64,000 bases of DNA from PLanc-01 sp035342095 (GCA_035342095.1 DAOQWL010000002.1:62001-126000); one strand, 5' to 3'; shown: positions 49,762 to 58,770, counted from the first letter of the stretch. Notes: generated by a model not told the origin, from the letters alone. Numbers and translations: made by a program.

Positions 49762-51108
49762 ATGAAACGATTGGTCTCATTCATAGCATGTGCGGCAATC
49801 GCGGGCGTTGCGTCGGCCAAGGTGGACTTGACCACGCTGCCCTCGCGGGACACCGTGCAACTGACGATCTACAACTCCGCGGACATGACGCTCGTCCGCG
49901 AGAGCCGGGCACTGACCCTCAAGCAGGGGACCAATGCCCTGCAGTTCTCCTGGGAGAATACGCTGATCGATCCGACGAGCCTGGAGATGCTGGCGAAGGC
50001 CCAGGCGGACAAGATCGACATCGCGGAGCTGGTGTACCCGCCGCGAGTGAAGAACCTGGGCCTCTGGAACGTCCGGAGCGAAGTCAGCGGCCCGGTCCCC
50101 GTCGAGATCACGTATCTGACCAGCGGCCTGACCTGGCGGGCTTTCTACATGGGCACTCTCGCGAAGGACGAGAAGACCATGCGCCTGGAGGGTTACGTCC
50201 GCGTCACGAACAACAGCGGCGAGGACTACGAGAACGCCCAGACCCGCCTGATCGTCGGCAAGGTCCACATCCTCGACCAGATCGCCGACCTGGCCCGGCG
50301 TGAGTATCCCTATGGCCGGCCGGATGAGCAGCGTCCGGTTCCGACGGCTATGCCGGCTCCGATGATGAGGGCCGCAGGGCGGCGGGCGCTGAGCGAGACG
50401 ACTTTGGGGGTGGCCGCCAAGCCCAAGGAGATCGTGAAGGAAGGCTTGAGCGAGTACTTCCTCTACACGATCGGAGGGACCGAGACGATCCCGACGGGCT
50501 GGTCGAAGCGCCTGGCGAGTTTCGACGTCGAGGGCGTGCCCGTCGTGAATCTGTACAAGTACGAAGAAGAGCGGTACGGCCCCCGCGTCGTGCGGTTCCT
50601 GAGCTTCAAGAACGACCAGGAGCACAAGCTGGGCCAGACCCCGATCCCCGACGGCCAGCTCAAGGTGTATCGGTCGGTCGATGACGCCAAGCACCTGTCC
50701 TACGAGGGCCAGTCCTCCTTCAAGTACATCCCCGTGAACGACGAGGTGGAACTGAATCTGGGGGCGGTTGCCGACGTGGTCGTCGAGCCCAGGCTCATGG
50801 AGACGAAGACGGAGAACTACCGCTTCGACACGAGAGGCAACGTCAACGGCTGGGACGAAGTCCAGGTCTTCCGCGTGGAGGTCCGCAATACCCGCGACGT
50901 GCCCGCCAGGATCGAGATCAAACGCAACTTCAGCGTGCCGCAGTGGGACCTGAAGCGAGCCGGCGACGAGGCCGCCTTCGAGAAGGTCGATCTGGACACG
51001 GTCAAGTTCACGCTCCAAATGCCGCCGCAGTCGAAGAAGACGTTCGAGTACACGCTGACGACCTACCAGGGCGCCCGCGCCGAGGATTGGAGCAGACGGA
51101 ACCGATGA
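49762..51108 (+). CDS. Exported DUF4139 protein, member 2
   Basis: A 448-residue exported protein. TAGGAG stands 8 bases before the ATG at 49762. The signal peptide MKRLVSFIACAAIAGVASA is short. The mature protein begins KVDLTTLPSRDTVQLTIYNS and contains ADMTLVRESRALTLKQGTNA, LIDPTSLEMLAKAQADKIDI, TWRAFYMGTLAKDEKTMRLE, GLSEYFLYTIGGTETIP, KYIPVNDEVELNLGAVADVV and the end MPPQSKKTFEYTLTTYQGAR. These align without large gaps to the protein at 51180 and to the anti-sigma fusion. A Pro/Met-rich loop (PTAMPAPMMRAAGRR) in the middle differs between copies. All-beta extracytoplasmic protein; no catalytic site recognised. Confidence 0.85.
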   Translation: MKRLVSFIACAAIAGVASAKVDLTTLPSRDTVQLTIYNSADMTLVRESRALTLKQGTNALQFSWENTLIDPTSLEMLAKAQADKIDIAELVYPPRVKNLGLWNVRSEVSGPVPVEITYLTSGLTWRAFYMGTLAKDEKTMRLEGYVRVTNNSGEDYENAQTRLIVGKVHILDQIADLARREYPYGRPDEQRPVPTAMPAPMMRAAGRRALSETTLGVAAKPKEIVKEGLSEYFLYTIGGTETIPTGWSKRLASFDVEGVPVVNLYKYEEERYGPRVVRFLSFKNDQEHKLGQTPIPDGQLKVYRSVDDAKHLSYEGQSSFKYIPVNDEVELNLGAVADVVVEPRLMETKTENYRFDTRGNVNGWDEVQVFRVEVRNTRDVPARIEIKRNFSVPQWDLKRAGDEAAFEKVDLDTVKFTLQMPPQSKKTFEYTLTTYQGARAEDWSRRNR

Positions 51109-51179
51109 TTTGGATTCCAAAGAACCGTGAAGCGACTCAGGATGACAAGAGAGACCGAGGTCTTCTGTTGGGAGCTACG

Positions 51180-52547
51180 ATGAAACGGTTTCACACAGTG
51201 TTCATGATTGCGCTGTTCGCCACCGCGGCCCAGGCCAAGGTCGATCTGGTCACGCTGCCGGCTCGCAACGCGGTGCAGCTCACGATCTACAATTCCGCGG
51301 ACATGACGCTCGTGCGGGACAGCCGGGCGCTGACCCTCAAGGAAGGGGAGAATGCCCTGCAATTCTCGTGGGAGAACACGCTGATTGACCCGACGAGCCT
51401 GGAGATGCTGCCCAAGGCCCAGGCCGACAAGATCGATATCGCCGAGCTGACGTATCCGGCCCGCGTGAAGAACGTGGGCCTGTGGGACGTCCGCAGTCGG
51501 ACGAGCGGCAAGGTCCCCGTCGAGATCACGTATCTGACGAGCGGCCTGGCCTGGCGGGCCTTCTACATGGGAACGCTCTCCTCGGACGAGAAGACCATGC
51601 GACTGGAGGGCTACGTCCGCGTCACGAACAACAGCGGCGAGGACTACGAAGACGCCCAGGTCCGCCTGATTGTCGGCAAGGTCCACATCCTCGACCAGAT
51701 CGCCCAACTGGCCCAACGCGAGTATCCTTATGGCCGACCGGTGGGAGCGGAAGACGAGAGTCGATTGCGGGGCATCCGGCCCAAGAGGGAAATGGAGAAA
51801 CTGCAGTTCATGTTCGATGCGGTTGCTCCTCAGACGCCGGCGGCGACGGGTCTCGAAGCACCCAAGGAGATCGTCAAGGAAGGGCTCAGCGAATACTTTC
51901 TGTATACCATCGAGGGGACCGAGACGATTCCGAACGGTTGGTCGAAGCGGCTGTTGAGCTTCGACGTGGACGAGGTCCCGGTCGTCAATCTGTACAAGTA
52001 TGAAGAGGAGCGATACGGCGAGGCGGTCGAGCGGTTCCTGAGCTTCACCAACGACGAGGAGCACAAGCTCGGCGCTACGCCCATCCCGGACGGCACGCTC
52101 ACCGCCTACCGCAGGGCCGACACGCAGGGACATCTGTCTTACGAGGGACAGTCCTCGTTCAAGTACATCCCCGTGGGCGAGGAGGCGGAGCTGGACCTTG
52201 GGCCGGTCGAGAACATCGTGGTAGAGCCCGTGCTGATGGAGACTCGCACGGAGAACTTCCGCTTCGATGGGGATCGGGATGTCGCGGGCTGGGACGAGAT
52301 TCAGACGTTCGAGGTCAAAGTCAAGAACACGCGGGACGTGCCGGTGAAGATCGAGATTCGCCGGAACTTCGAGACGCAGTACTGGACGATGAAACAGGCC
52401 GGACAGATCGACGGGTTTGAGAAGGTGGACCTGGATACGGTCGAATTCACTGTGCTCCTGCAACCGCGGTCGGAGCGGGCATTCCAGTACACGCTGACCA
52501 CCTACCAGGGCACGCGAACCGAGGACTGGGACCGCCTGTCCCGGTAG
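51180..52547 (+). CDS. Exported DUF4139 protein, member 3
   Basis: A 455-residue exported protein. GGGAG precedes the ATG at 51180. The signal peptide is MKRFHTVFMIALFATAAQA. The mature part KVDLVTLPARNAVQLTIYNS then ADMTLVRDSRALTLKEGENA, LAWRAFYMGTLSSDEKTMRL, GLSEYFLYTIEGTETIPNGW and KYIPVGEEAELDLGPVENIV is very close to member 2, so the pair arose by a recent tandem duplication. The variable middle loop (GRPVGAEDESRLRGIRPKRE) again differs most. It is the last gene of the cluster, 71 bases after member 2. The spacer after it is rich in palindromic repeats. Confidence 0.85.
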   Translation: MKRFHTVFMIALFATAAQAKVDLVTLPARNAVQLTIYNSADMTLVRDSRALTLKEGENALQFSWENTLIDPTSLEMLPKAQADKIDIAELTYPARVKNVGLWDVRSRTSGKVPVEITYLTSGLAWRAFYMGTLSSDEKTMRLEGYVRVTNNSGEDYEDAQVRLIVGKVHILDQIAQLAQREYPYGRPVGAEDESRLRGIRPKREMEKLQFMFDAVAPQTPAATGLEAPKEIVKEGLSEYFLYTIEGTETIPNGWSKRLLSFDVDEVPVVNLYKYEEERYGEAVERFLSFTNDEEHKLGATPIPDGTLTAYRRADTQGHLSYEGQSSFKYIPVGEEAELDLGPVENIVVEPVLMETRTENFRFDGDRDVAGWDEIQTFEVKVKNTRDVPVKIEIRRNFETQYWTMKQAGQIDGFEKVDLDTVEFTVLLQPRSERAFQYTLTTYQGTRTEDWDRLSR

Positions 52548-52824
52548 GCTCGCGTGGTACGCACCCTATAGGCGCCGCTCCCGGTTCGTAGTGACGCCGT
52601 GAGGCGTTTCACGCTGGCACAGGCGTGGGGTAGACAAGATGGTGTATGGTACGCACCCTACCGCGCCGTTCACGTTAGAAGGGGGAGCGCAGGAGGATAG
52701 GGTTTGGAGTTCCGCCTTCAGGCGGCTCAAGACCGCGTAAACGCGGAACTCCGAACGGGCCCAATGTCGCCCCATCGCCCCCCATTTCAGAACGGCTGGC
52801 GCACTGCGGCTGACGGGTGGATAC
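52548..52824. repeat. Cluster of palindromic repeats after the DUF4139 genes
   Basis: Three kinds of repeats are packed into 277 bases. TACGCACCCTA units occur at 52559-52569 and 52650-52660. A half copy of the REP-like element (GGTTCGTAGTGACGCCGTGA) starts at 52583. A full inverted unit spans 52706-52752, from GGAGTTCCGC to GCGGAACTCC with inner CCTTCAGG-type hairpins. No gene is seen. Confidence 0.7.
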
Positions 52825-55122
52825 TCACAGCCGGCTCAGTTCTGCGATGGCTCTTGCAAGCCGGTTTCGGTGCTCCTCGACGGGAGCCGGGTCCTTCGTG
52901 AAGGTGGTCATGGTGGTCGTGACGCTGGCCGGCACTTCGAGCATCGCGGCGTAGCGCTCTTTCTGCTCGGCGCTGAGCCTGGTGCCCTGGGCCTCGACCA
53001 GGCGCTTCAGGATCACGAAGTACTCGTAGTCCTCGATGCCGTCGCGGAGCATCTCCCAGCGGATGCTGTCCACTGGGCCCTCCAGCACCGGCGCGCCGGG
53101 GTGGGCATCGGCCGCTGCGACCGGCGGGTAGACGAATCGACCGTCGCCGTTGCCCCAGGGGCGCTTCGCGCCAGCGGGCGTGCTGTACCCCGAAGTCCAG
53201 CCCATCGGATCTTCGTAGGGGTTCTGCGGACGGTCCGCCTCGGGATAGGCCGCGGAGCTGGTCCAGTAGTTCGTCTGCCAGACGAGGATGCCGTCGATCT
53301 TCCGTTGCCACGTCTGCCAGAGCCAGACCCGAAGCTCGGTCCCTGGATGATCGATGAAAAGGGTACAATAGGGAGTTTTGGGACCAGTGCACACATACCA
53401 CCAAAACTTCTCGCCGTGCTGGCGTCGCTGTTCCGCGAGGTCGGGATTGAAGTGGTCGGAGATCGGGCACCAGATGTTCGGGCCGCCGAGCAACGCGGGC
53501 TCCACCTGCTCGGTGAGCATTCGGTTGATGTCGGGGGCGGCGGCCTTGAGCTTGGCGAAGCCGTTGTTGACGAAGGCGTAGTCCTTCGGGTCGGGCTCGT
53601 CGAACCAGTAGACGAACGCCTTGTCGAGCCAGCCCTTGGCCCGCAGGTGTTCCTGGATCTGTGTGCAGTAGCTGGTGAAGAGGGCCTTGTAGTGCGGCGT
53701 GCTCTCCTCGAAGCCCAGCAGTTCGGGCGCGGACCTCGAATGGAAGGTTCCGCCGCCCAGGCCGGGGATGCCCAGCCGGAAGGAGTTGAAGCCATAGTGG
53801 TCGATGGCCCGTTCCATGGCCTTGTCCCACGCCGTGAAGTCGAACTTCACCTGGAGCTTGTCCCGCTCGACCGGCGGCAGTTCCGGCGGCTCGAACCCGC
53901 CCGTCTCGATGAGTTCCTTGCCCGTGCCCGCGTCGGTCAGCGAGACGCCGTCGAACCAGACGAGGCCCGTCCTTTCGCCGTCGTCCGTCCAGGCGGTGGC
54001 CCGCAGATGAAGCTGGACCGACCGCGCGCCCTGCGGGAACCCTTTGATGACGCGGTCGAACTCCTGCCACTGCCCGCTGCCGTCGAGGGCCATATCGTTG
54101 TTGCCGCCGGAGATCCACTTGCCGCCCGCGTCGAAGTGGTTCAGCGTGACCAACAGCGTGTGGTCGGGCGCCGCGGTGCGATACCACAGCCGCAGACGCA
54201 GACCGCCCTCCGGGATCGCCACGAGCGGCTCATACGTCGCGGTCACGGTCTCGTCCGCCCGGTCGTCGAAGACCAGCAGGGCCCGCTCGCCGCTGTGGAC
54301 CTCATTCTTGACGATCCGTCCGCCGTGCCACTTCGGCTTGGGCGGCCGGATGTCGGGCCACGTCACCCCAATCGCGTCCAGCGGCGCGAGGTCGTACGTC
54401 GAGATGTGATGGCTGCTGAAGTTCGCCCAGTACTTCTCCAGGACCTGACGCTTCTGCTGCGGATCGGTGACGCCCTGATAGTGATAGGCCAGGTCGTCGC
54501 TGAATCCGAACGCGGTCACGCACGTCATCCGCTTGGGCAGCTCGAAATCATAGACCTCGACCTTCAGCGGCGCTGCGATCTGGAATCCCTCGCCCGCCAG
54601 ATCGATCCGGCCCTCGTACACGCCCGCCTTCGCGTTTTGTGGGACGTGGACGCGAACCCAGAACGGCTGATTCTTCCCCGCCTCCAGGTTCATCGGCTTG
54701 TCCATCGGCGGCAGGGGGTCGGGCCAATAGCCCGCTACGGCGCTCTTGTCCGTCGGCTGCGTCACGTGGATGTAGCGGACCTCCAGGACTTCGACGCTCG
54801 TCGCAGGGATCGTCGCTCCGCCAGAACCGCTCAACGCCCCCGGCGTGATGGTGACTCTCTGGATCGCGGCCTTCGGTTTCAGCACCAACTGCGCCGCTTC
54901 GGCCTCGTTCCTCGCCGCCCGAATGACGACGGCCTCGCCCTTGTCTTGTGGCAGGGGACAATCGCGTCCGATCTTCCATCCGGAAGACGCCCACCAGACC
55001 GCGACCTGCTCGCTCGACCCCGGCAGCAGCTCGCCGCGAGTCGCATTCAGATACTCCTCGCCCCACGCGCAGCCAACAAATCCGCCCACCACAACAGCCG
55101 CACACAACAGACGTGTCCACAT
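52825..55122 (-). CDS. DUF4091 / GH123-like secreted protein
   Basis: A 765-residue exported protein with the signal peptide MWTRLLCAAVVVGGFVGCAW. The Cys at 18 sits in a possible lipobox (GFVGC). N-terminal beta-sandwich segments (AVVIRAARNEAEAAQLVL, PFWVRVHVPQNAKAGVYEG) are typical of GH123 and DUF4091 proteins. A carbohydrate-binding-like insert lies near 270-400 (SGERALLVFDDRADETVTAT, FDGVSLTDAGTG). The C-terminal barrel contains FVYWFDEPDPKDYAFVNNGF, with a DEP motif at the catalytic position, GGPNIWCPISDHFN, FWWYVCTGPKTPY, GILVWQTNYW and SIRWEMLRDGIEDYEYFVIL. The last block is the DUF4091 hallmark. A glycosidase acting on amino sugars is possible. Confidence 0.85.
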   Translation of the reverse strand: MWTRLLCAAVVVGGFVGCAWGEEYLNATRGELLPGSSEQVAVWWASSGWKIGRDCPLPQDKGEAVVIRAARNEAEAAQLVLKPKAAIQRVTITPGALSGSGGATIPATSVEVLEVRYIHVTQPTDKSAVAGYWPDPLPPMDKPMNLEAGKNQPFWVRVHVPQNAKAGVYEGRIDLAGEGFQIAAPLKVEVYDFELPKRMTCVTAFGFSDDLAYHYQGVTDPQQKRQVLEKYWANFSSHHISTYDLAPLDAIGVTWPDIRPPKPKWHGGRIVKNEVHSGERALLVFDDRADETVTATYEPLVAIPEGGLRLRLWYRTAAPDHTLLVTLNHFDAGGKWISGGNNDMALDGSGQWQEFDRVIKGFPQGARSVQLHLRATAWTDDGERTGLVWFDGVSLTDAGTGKELIETGGFEPPELPPVERDKLQVKFDFTAWDKAMERAIDHYGFNSFRLGIPGLGGGTFHSRSAPELLGFEESTPHYKALFTSYCTQIQEHLRAKGWLDKAFVYWFDEPDPKDYAFVNNGFAKLKAAAPDINRMLTEQVEPALLGGPNIWCPISDHFNPDLAEQRRQHGEKFWWYVCTGPKTPYCTLFIDHPGTELRVWLWQTWQRKIDGILVWQTNYWTSSAAYPEADRPQNPYEDPMGWTSGYSTPAGAKRPWGNGDGRFVYPPVAAADAHPGAPVLEGPVDSIRWEMLRDGIEDYEYFVILKRLVEAQGTRLSAEQKERYAAMLEVPASVTTTMTTFTKDPAPVEEHRNRLARAIAELSRL

Positions 55123-55281
55123 CTTCAGACCCTCTCAAAAGACACTCACGCAATCGGTTGCTCGGATTGTCGGCCCAGAGTCGCGGCGCGTCAAGGGGAT
55201 TGCTGCTTTTGACGCTCGCCGTATCTGTGCGATCTTTCGGGTGTCACGGCCCCTCCGATCCGGATCTGTCCTGTGCACAGT

Positions 55282-55356
55282 CCGTCTGTAGTGACGCCGT
55301 AAGGCGTTATCCTCTGCGCTTTGGATGATATGCTCTTATGGGCACACTGCAAGCCG
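55282..55356. repeat. REP-like palindromic element, intergenic copy
   Basis: The 75-base unit runs CCGTCTGTAGTGACGCCGTA then AGGCGTTATC through TTGGATGATATGC to GGGCACACTGCAAGCCG. In reverse orientation it matches the copy inside the anti-sigma gene (46892-46970). It sits in the spacer between the DUF4091 gene and the M24 gene. Confidence 0.85.
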
Positions 55357-55404
55357 CTCGGTCCAATTTGCATGCAATTGCCCTGGGGTCTTCCGGCGTT
55401 TCTG

Positions 55405-55433
55405 TTGTCCCCTCCTATGGGCTGTGCTATCAT
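55405..55433 (+). promoter_or_regulatory. Promoter of the M24 gene
   Basis: TTGTCC (55405-55410) and TATCAT (55428-55433) are 17 bases apart. The transcript would start about 45-50 bases before the chosen start codon. The rest of the 365-base spacer (55123-55487) holds the REP-like element and no gene. Confidence 0.55.
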
Positions 55434-55487
55434 CCTCGCTTCGACCGCGATAGAGTCCGTATTCGTGAGGTTTCAGTGTGGGGTTCT

Positions 55488-56891
55488 ATGACTGCTTCCA
55501 GGAAACACCGATTGATCGAGATCGAGTGGCCGACGTTTGGCGAATGCCCGCCGCCGGCACGAGCGGGCGTTGTCGAGCTTCAGTCGCGAATCGATGCGGC
55601 TATCGAGGCCATGGACAAGCTCGGACTGACGCACCTGGTCGTCTACGGCGACCGCGAGCACTTCGCCAATATGGCCTGGTTCACCGGCTTCGATCCGCGT
55701 TTCGAGGAGGCCCTGTTCGTCCTCGGCGGTCAGAGAGACCCGCTGCTCGTCGTGGGCAACGAGTGCGAGGGGTACCTGCCCGTCAGTCCACTGTTCACCG
55801 CGAGCAGATTGCGGAGCGAACGGTTCCAGTCCTTCTCACTGCTGAATCAGCCGCGAGGCAACAGCCGGCTCCTGAAGGACATCTTCGCGGACGAAGGGAT
55901 CGAGCCGGGCGCGAAGGTCGGATGCGTGGGCTGGAAGTACTTCGCCGATTCTGAACACCCCGACGGCAAGCACGCCCTCGACCTGCCTTCCTACATTGCG
56001 GATACGCTCCGCGACCTGGCGGGTCGGGACAACGTGACGAACGCCAACGCCATGCTGATGCACCCAGGCACGGGTCTGCGGACTTTCTGTTCGCCTGCGG
56101 AGATCGCCTATTTCGAGCACACCAACGTCCTTGCGTCCGAGGGCATGAGATGCATGCTCTTCGGCCTACGGGAGGGGATGACCGACTGCGAGCTGGCCCA
56201 ACGGGCCCACTACAACGGCGTGCCCCAGGGCTGTCACATGACGCTCGCCACCGGCGATCTGCCCGGCTTGTCGGGTCCCGTCGGCGCGACCATCCGAAAG
56301 GGGACGCCCCTTTCGACGAACCTCTGCTACTGGGGCAGCAACATCTGTCGCGCCGGTTGGGTCGCGTCGTCGGCCCGCGAGCTGCCCGCCAACGCGAGGG
56401 ACTACGTCGAGCAGTTCGCTGGTCTCTATTTCGAGGTGATGAGCGAATGGTTCGACCTGCTGCGGATCGGCACGCCGGGAGGCGAACTGGCCCGCTTGAT
56501 TGCAGAGAGATTGCCTTTCGAGAAGTTCGGCATCTTCCTGAACCCTGGGCACCTCATCCACCTCGACGAATGGCTCAGCTCGCCGATCTATCCCGGCTCG
56601 GATATCCCGCTCCATTCAGGCATGGCGATGCAGGTCGATGTGATCCCTTCCTCGCCCATCTACTCGTCCACCCGAATGGAAGACGGCGTGGTGATCGCCG
56701 ATGAGACCCTGCGTGCCGAGATCCAGCAGGAGTTCCCCGACTGCTTCGCCCGCTGTATGAAACGTCGGGACTTCATGGCAAATGTGCTGGGTATCCCGCT
56801 GCCCGAGGAGATCCTGCCTTTGTCCAACATCCCGGCCATCGTGCCCCCGTTCTTCCTGAAGCCGGGCACGATCCTGGCGATGGAACCATGA
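55488..56891 (+). CDS. M24 (pita-bread) family protein, atypical metal site
   Basis: A 467-residue protein of the Xaa-Pro aminopeptidase fold. The ATG at 55488 is given; a GTG at 55476 has better SD spacing (GAGG, 5 bases) and is an equal alternative. The N-terminal creatinase-like domain has GLTHLVVYGDREHFANMAWF, GFDPRFEEALFVLGG. The C-terminal M24 domain has FCSPAEIAYFEHTNVLASEG, HYNGVPQGCHMTLATG, STNLCYWGSNICRAGW, FLNPGHLIHLDEW and MAMQVDVIPSSPIYSSTRME. At positions where M24 enzymes carry two Asp and a Glu as metal ligands, Asn and Asp or Val appear. A non-metal hydrolase, as in creatinase, or a non-catalytic role is likely. Confidence 0.8.
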   Translation: MTASRKHRLIEIEWPTFGECPPPARAGVVELQSRIDAAIEAMDKLGLTHLVVYGDREHFANMAWFTGFDPRFEEALFVLGGQRDPLLVVGNECEGYLPVSPLFTASRLRSERFQSFSLLNQPRGNSRLLKDIFADEGIEPGAKVGCVGWKYFADSEHPDGKHALDLPSYIADTLRDLAGRDNVTNANAMLMHPGTGLRTFCSPAEIAYFEHTNVLASEGMRCMLFGLREGMTDCELAQRAHYNGVPQGCHMTLATGDLPGLSGPVGATIRKGTPLSTNLCYWGSNICRAGWVASSARELPANARDYVEQFAGLYFEVMSEWFDLLRIGTPGGELARLIAERLPFEKFGIFLNPGHLIHLDEWLSSPIYPGSDIPLHSGMAMQVDVIPSSPIYSSTRMEDGVVIADETLRAEIQQEFPDCFARCMKRRDFMANVLGIPLPEEILPLSNIPAIVPPFFLKPGTILAMEP

Positions 56892-56899
56892 GGAGGGAT

Positions 56900-56916
56900 G
56901 GTGCGTGATACGCACC
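56900..56916. repeat. GGTGCGTGATACGCACC palindrome
   Basis: A 7-bp inverted repeat around GAT (56900-56916), followed by CTAC. The text TACGCACCCTA also occurs twice at 52559-52660. It lies 9 bases after the M24 gene stop. Confidence 0.7.
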
Positions 56917-56938
56917 CTACGAAAGAGCCGCGAGAATC

Positions 56939-56968
56939 TTGACTCCTCTCGTCCCGTTGTGCTATCCT
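56939..56968 (+). promoter_or_regulatory. Promoter of the GapN-type gene
   Basis: TTGACT (56939-56944) and TATCCT (56963-56968) are 18 bases apart, giving a leader of about 55 bases with AAAGG before the ATG at 57030. Confidence 0.5.
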
Positions 56969-57029
56969 CCTCTCGTCGTGGGGAGGGGATTGGGGTTGTT
57001 GGAAGTGCCCGAGAGAAAGGATGGCCGCC

Positions 57030-58652
57030 ATGAGCGACAAGACCATCGCGTCGATCTTCCCGTCCAGTGAGACGATTCCCGAGCAGCACCGCATCGCAAC
57101 CGCCATCGAACAGCGGGAGTATCTGTGCAATGGCGAGATTCGCACCTGGGCCGGGGCGCAGCAGGATGTCCTGTCCCCGATCTGCGAGTCGGCCGACGGC
57201 GCCTGTCGGCAAAAGCGGATCGGCAGCTACCCGTTGCTTGGAGCCGAGCAGGCTCTGGAGGCGCTCGACGCGGCCTGCAAAGCCTACGACCACGGGCGGG
57301 GCGCCTGGCCCACCATGTCCGTCGAGGAGCGGATCAGGCACGTCGAAGGCTTCGCCTATCGAATGAAGGAGCGGCGGGACGAGGTGGTCAAGCTCCTGAT
57401 GTGGGAGATCGGCAAGACGCTGCCCGATGCCCAGAAGGAGTTCGACCGGACCGTGGACTACATCCGCGACACGATCGGAGCGCTCAAGGACCTGGATCGC
57501 GTGTCGTCGCGGTTCGTCATCGAGCAGGGGGTGATCGGGCAGATCCGCCGGGCGCCGCTGGGCGTCGTGCTCTGCATGGGCCCGTTCAACTACCCGCTGA
57601 ACGAGACCTTCACCACGCTGATCCCGGCCCTCATCATGGGCAACACGGTGATCTTCAAGCCGCCCAAGATGGGCGTGCTCCTGCACCGGCCGCTCCTGGA
57701 GGCGTTCCGCGACTCGTTCCCTGCGGGCGTCGTGAACACGGTCTATGGGCAGGGTCAGAAGGTGATCCAGCCCTTGATGGAGTCGGGCCGGATCGACGTG
57801 CTGGCCTTCATCGGCTCCAGCCGGGTGGCGGACATCCTCAAGAAGCAGCACCCCAAGCCGCACCGGCTCCGCTGCGTGCTGGGTTTGGAGGCCAAGAACG
57901 CTGGCATCGTCCTGAAGGACGCGGACCTCGACCTCGCGGTCAAGGAGTGTGTGCTGGGGTCGCTCTCCTACAATGGCCAGCGATGCACCGCCCTGAAGAT
58001 CTTGTTCGTCCACGAGGCGATCATTGACCAGTTCCTGCCCAAGTTCGCGGAGGCAGTCGGCAAGCTCAAGGGCGGGATGCCCTGGGAGCCGGGAGTCCAG
58101 ATCACACCGCTGCCCGAGCCCGACAAGACGAAGTACCTGCAAGACCTCATCGCCGACGCCCAGGCCAAAGGCGCGAAGGTGGTCAACGTAGGCGGTGGCG
58201 CAGCGAGCGGGACCTTCATGTCGCCAGCGGTGGTCTACCCGGTCCGGCCGGGAATGAGGCTCTACGTCGAGGAGCAGTTCGGACCCGTGGTCCCCATCGC
58301 GACATTCAAAGACATCGAGGAGCCGATGAACTATGTGATCGACTCGAACTACGGCCAGCAGGTGAGCCTCTTCGGCAGCGACGCGGCTGTCATCGCCGAC
58401 CTCGTCGATCCGTTAGTCAACCAGGTCTGCCGGGTGAATATCAACAGCCAGTGCCAGCGGGGTCCCGACACCTTCCCCTTCACAGGCCGCAAGGACTCCG
58501 CGGAAAACACGCTCTCCGTCTCTGACGCCCTGAAAGTCTTCACAATCCGGACCCTGGTAGCCGCCAAAGAAACCGACCTCAACAAACAACTCATCAAGTC
58601 GATCGTGACCGACCGGTCCTCCCGCTTCCTCTCGACCGACTTCATCCTGTAG
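57030..58652 (+). CDS. gapN: NADP-dependent non-phosphorylating glyceraldehyde-3-phosphate dehydrogenase (GapN type)
   Basis: A 540-residue aldehyde dehydrogenase. The ATG at 57030 lies 9 bases after AAAGG, while the ATG at 57021 directly abuts it. Cofactor and catalytic blocks are GPFNYPLNETFTTLIPALIM near 187-206 (oxyanion Asn), FKPPKMG near 210, FIGSSRVADILKKQH near 265, LGLEAKNAGIVLKDADLD near 283 (general base Glu), and SYNGQRCTALKILFVHEA near 312 with the catalytic Cys. NSQCQRGPDTFPFTGRKDS near 471 matches GapN rather than other ALDHs. It oxidises glyceraldehyde-3-phosphate to 3-phosphoglycerate, making NADPH and skipping one ATP. A long N-terminal extension of about 30 residues is unusual. 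Confidence 0.88.
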   Translation: MSDKTIASIFPSSETIPEQHRIATAIEQREYLCNGEIRTWAGAQQDVLSPICESADGACRQKRIGSYPLLGAEQALEALDAACKAYDHGRGAWPTMSVEERIRHVEGFAYRMKERRDEVVKLLMWEIGKTLPDAQKEFDRTVDYIRDTIGALKDLDRVSSRFVIEQGVIGQIRRAPLGVVLCMGPFNYPLNETFTTLIPALIMGNTVIFKPPKMGVLLHRPLLEAFRDSFPAGVVNTVYGQGQKVIQPLMESGRIDVLAFIGSSRVADILKKQHPKPHRLRCVLGLEAKNAGIVLKDADLDLAVKECVLGSLSYNGQRCTALKILFVHEAIIDQFLPKFAEAVGKLKGGMPWEPGVQITPLPEPDKTKYLQDLIADAQAKGAKVVNVGGGAASGTFMSPAVVYPVRPGMRLYVEEQFGPVVPIATFKDIEEPMNYVIDSNYGQQVSLFGSDAAVIADLVDPLVNQVCRVNINSQCQRGPDTFPFTGRKDSAENTLSVSDALKVFTIRTLVAAKETDLNKQLIKSIVTDRSSRFLSTDFIL

Positions 58653-58741
58653 AACCGTTCCTGCGATACGACGGGAGGGGGGCAGCTACGGGACTTGGCG
58701 TGGTCGCCGCGAGGAAAACACCCGTCGTCTCGGCAAACACA

Positions 58742-58770
58742 TTGACTCTTCCCGCTCCTGTGTGTTACTC
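58742..58770 (+). promoter_or_regulatory. Promoter upstream of the unknown gene at 59002
   Basis: TTGACT (58742-58747) and TTACTC (58765-58770) are 17 bases apart. The predicted transcript starts near 58777, 20 bases before an ATG with a good SD (58798) and about 225 bases before the preferred ATG (59002). Apart from this, the 349-base gap 58653-59001 shows nothing else. Confidence 0.45.
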
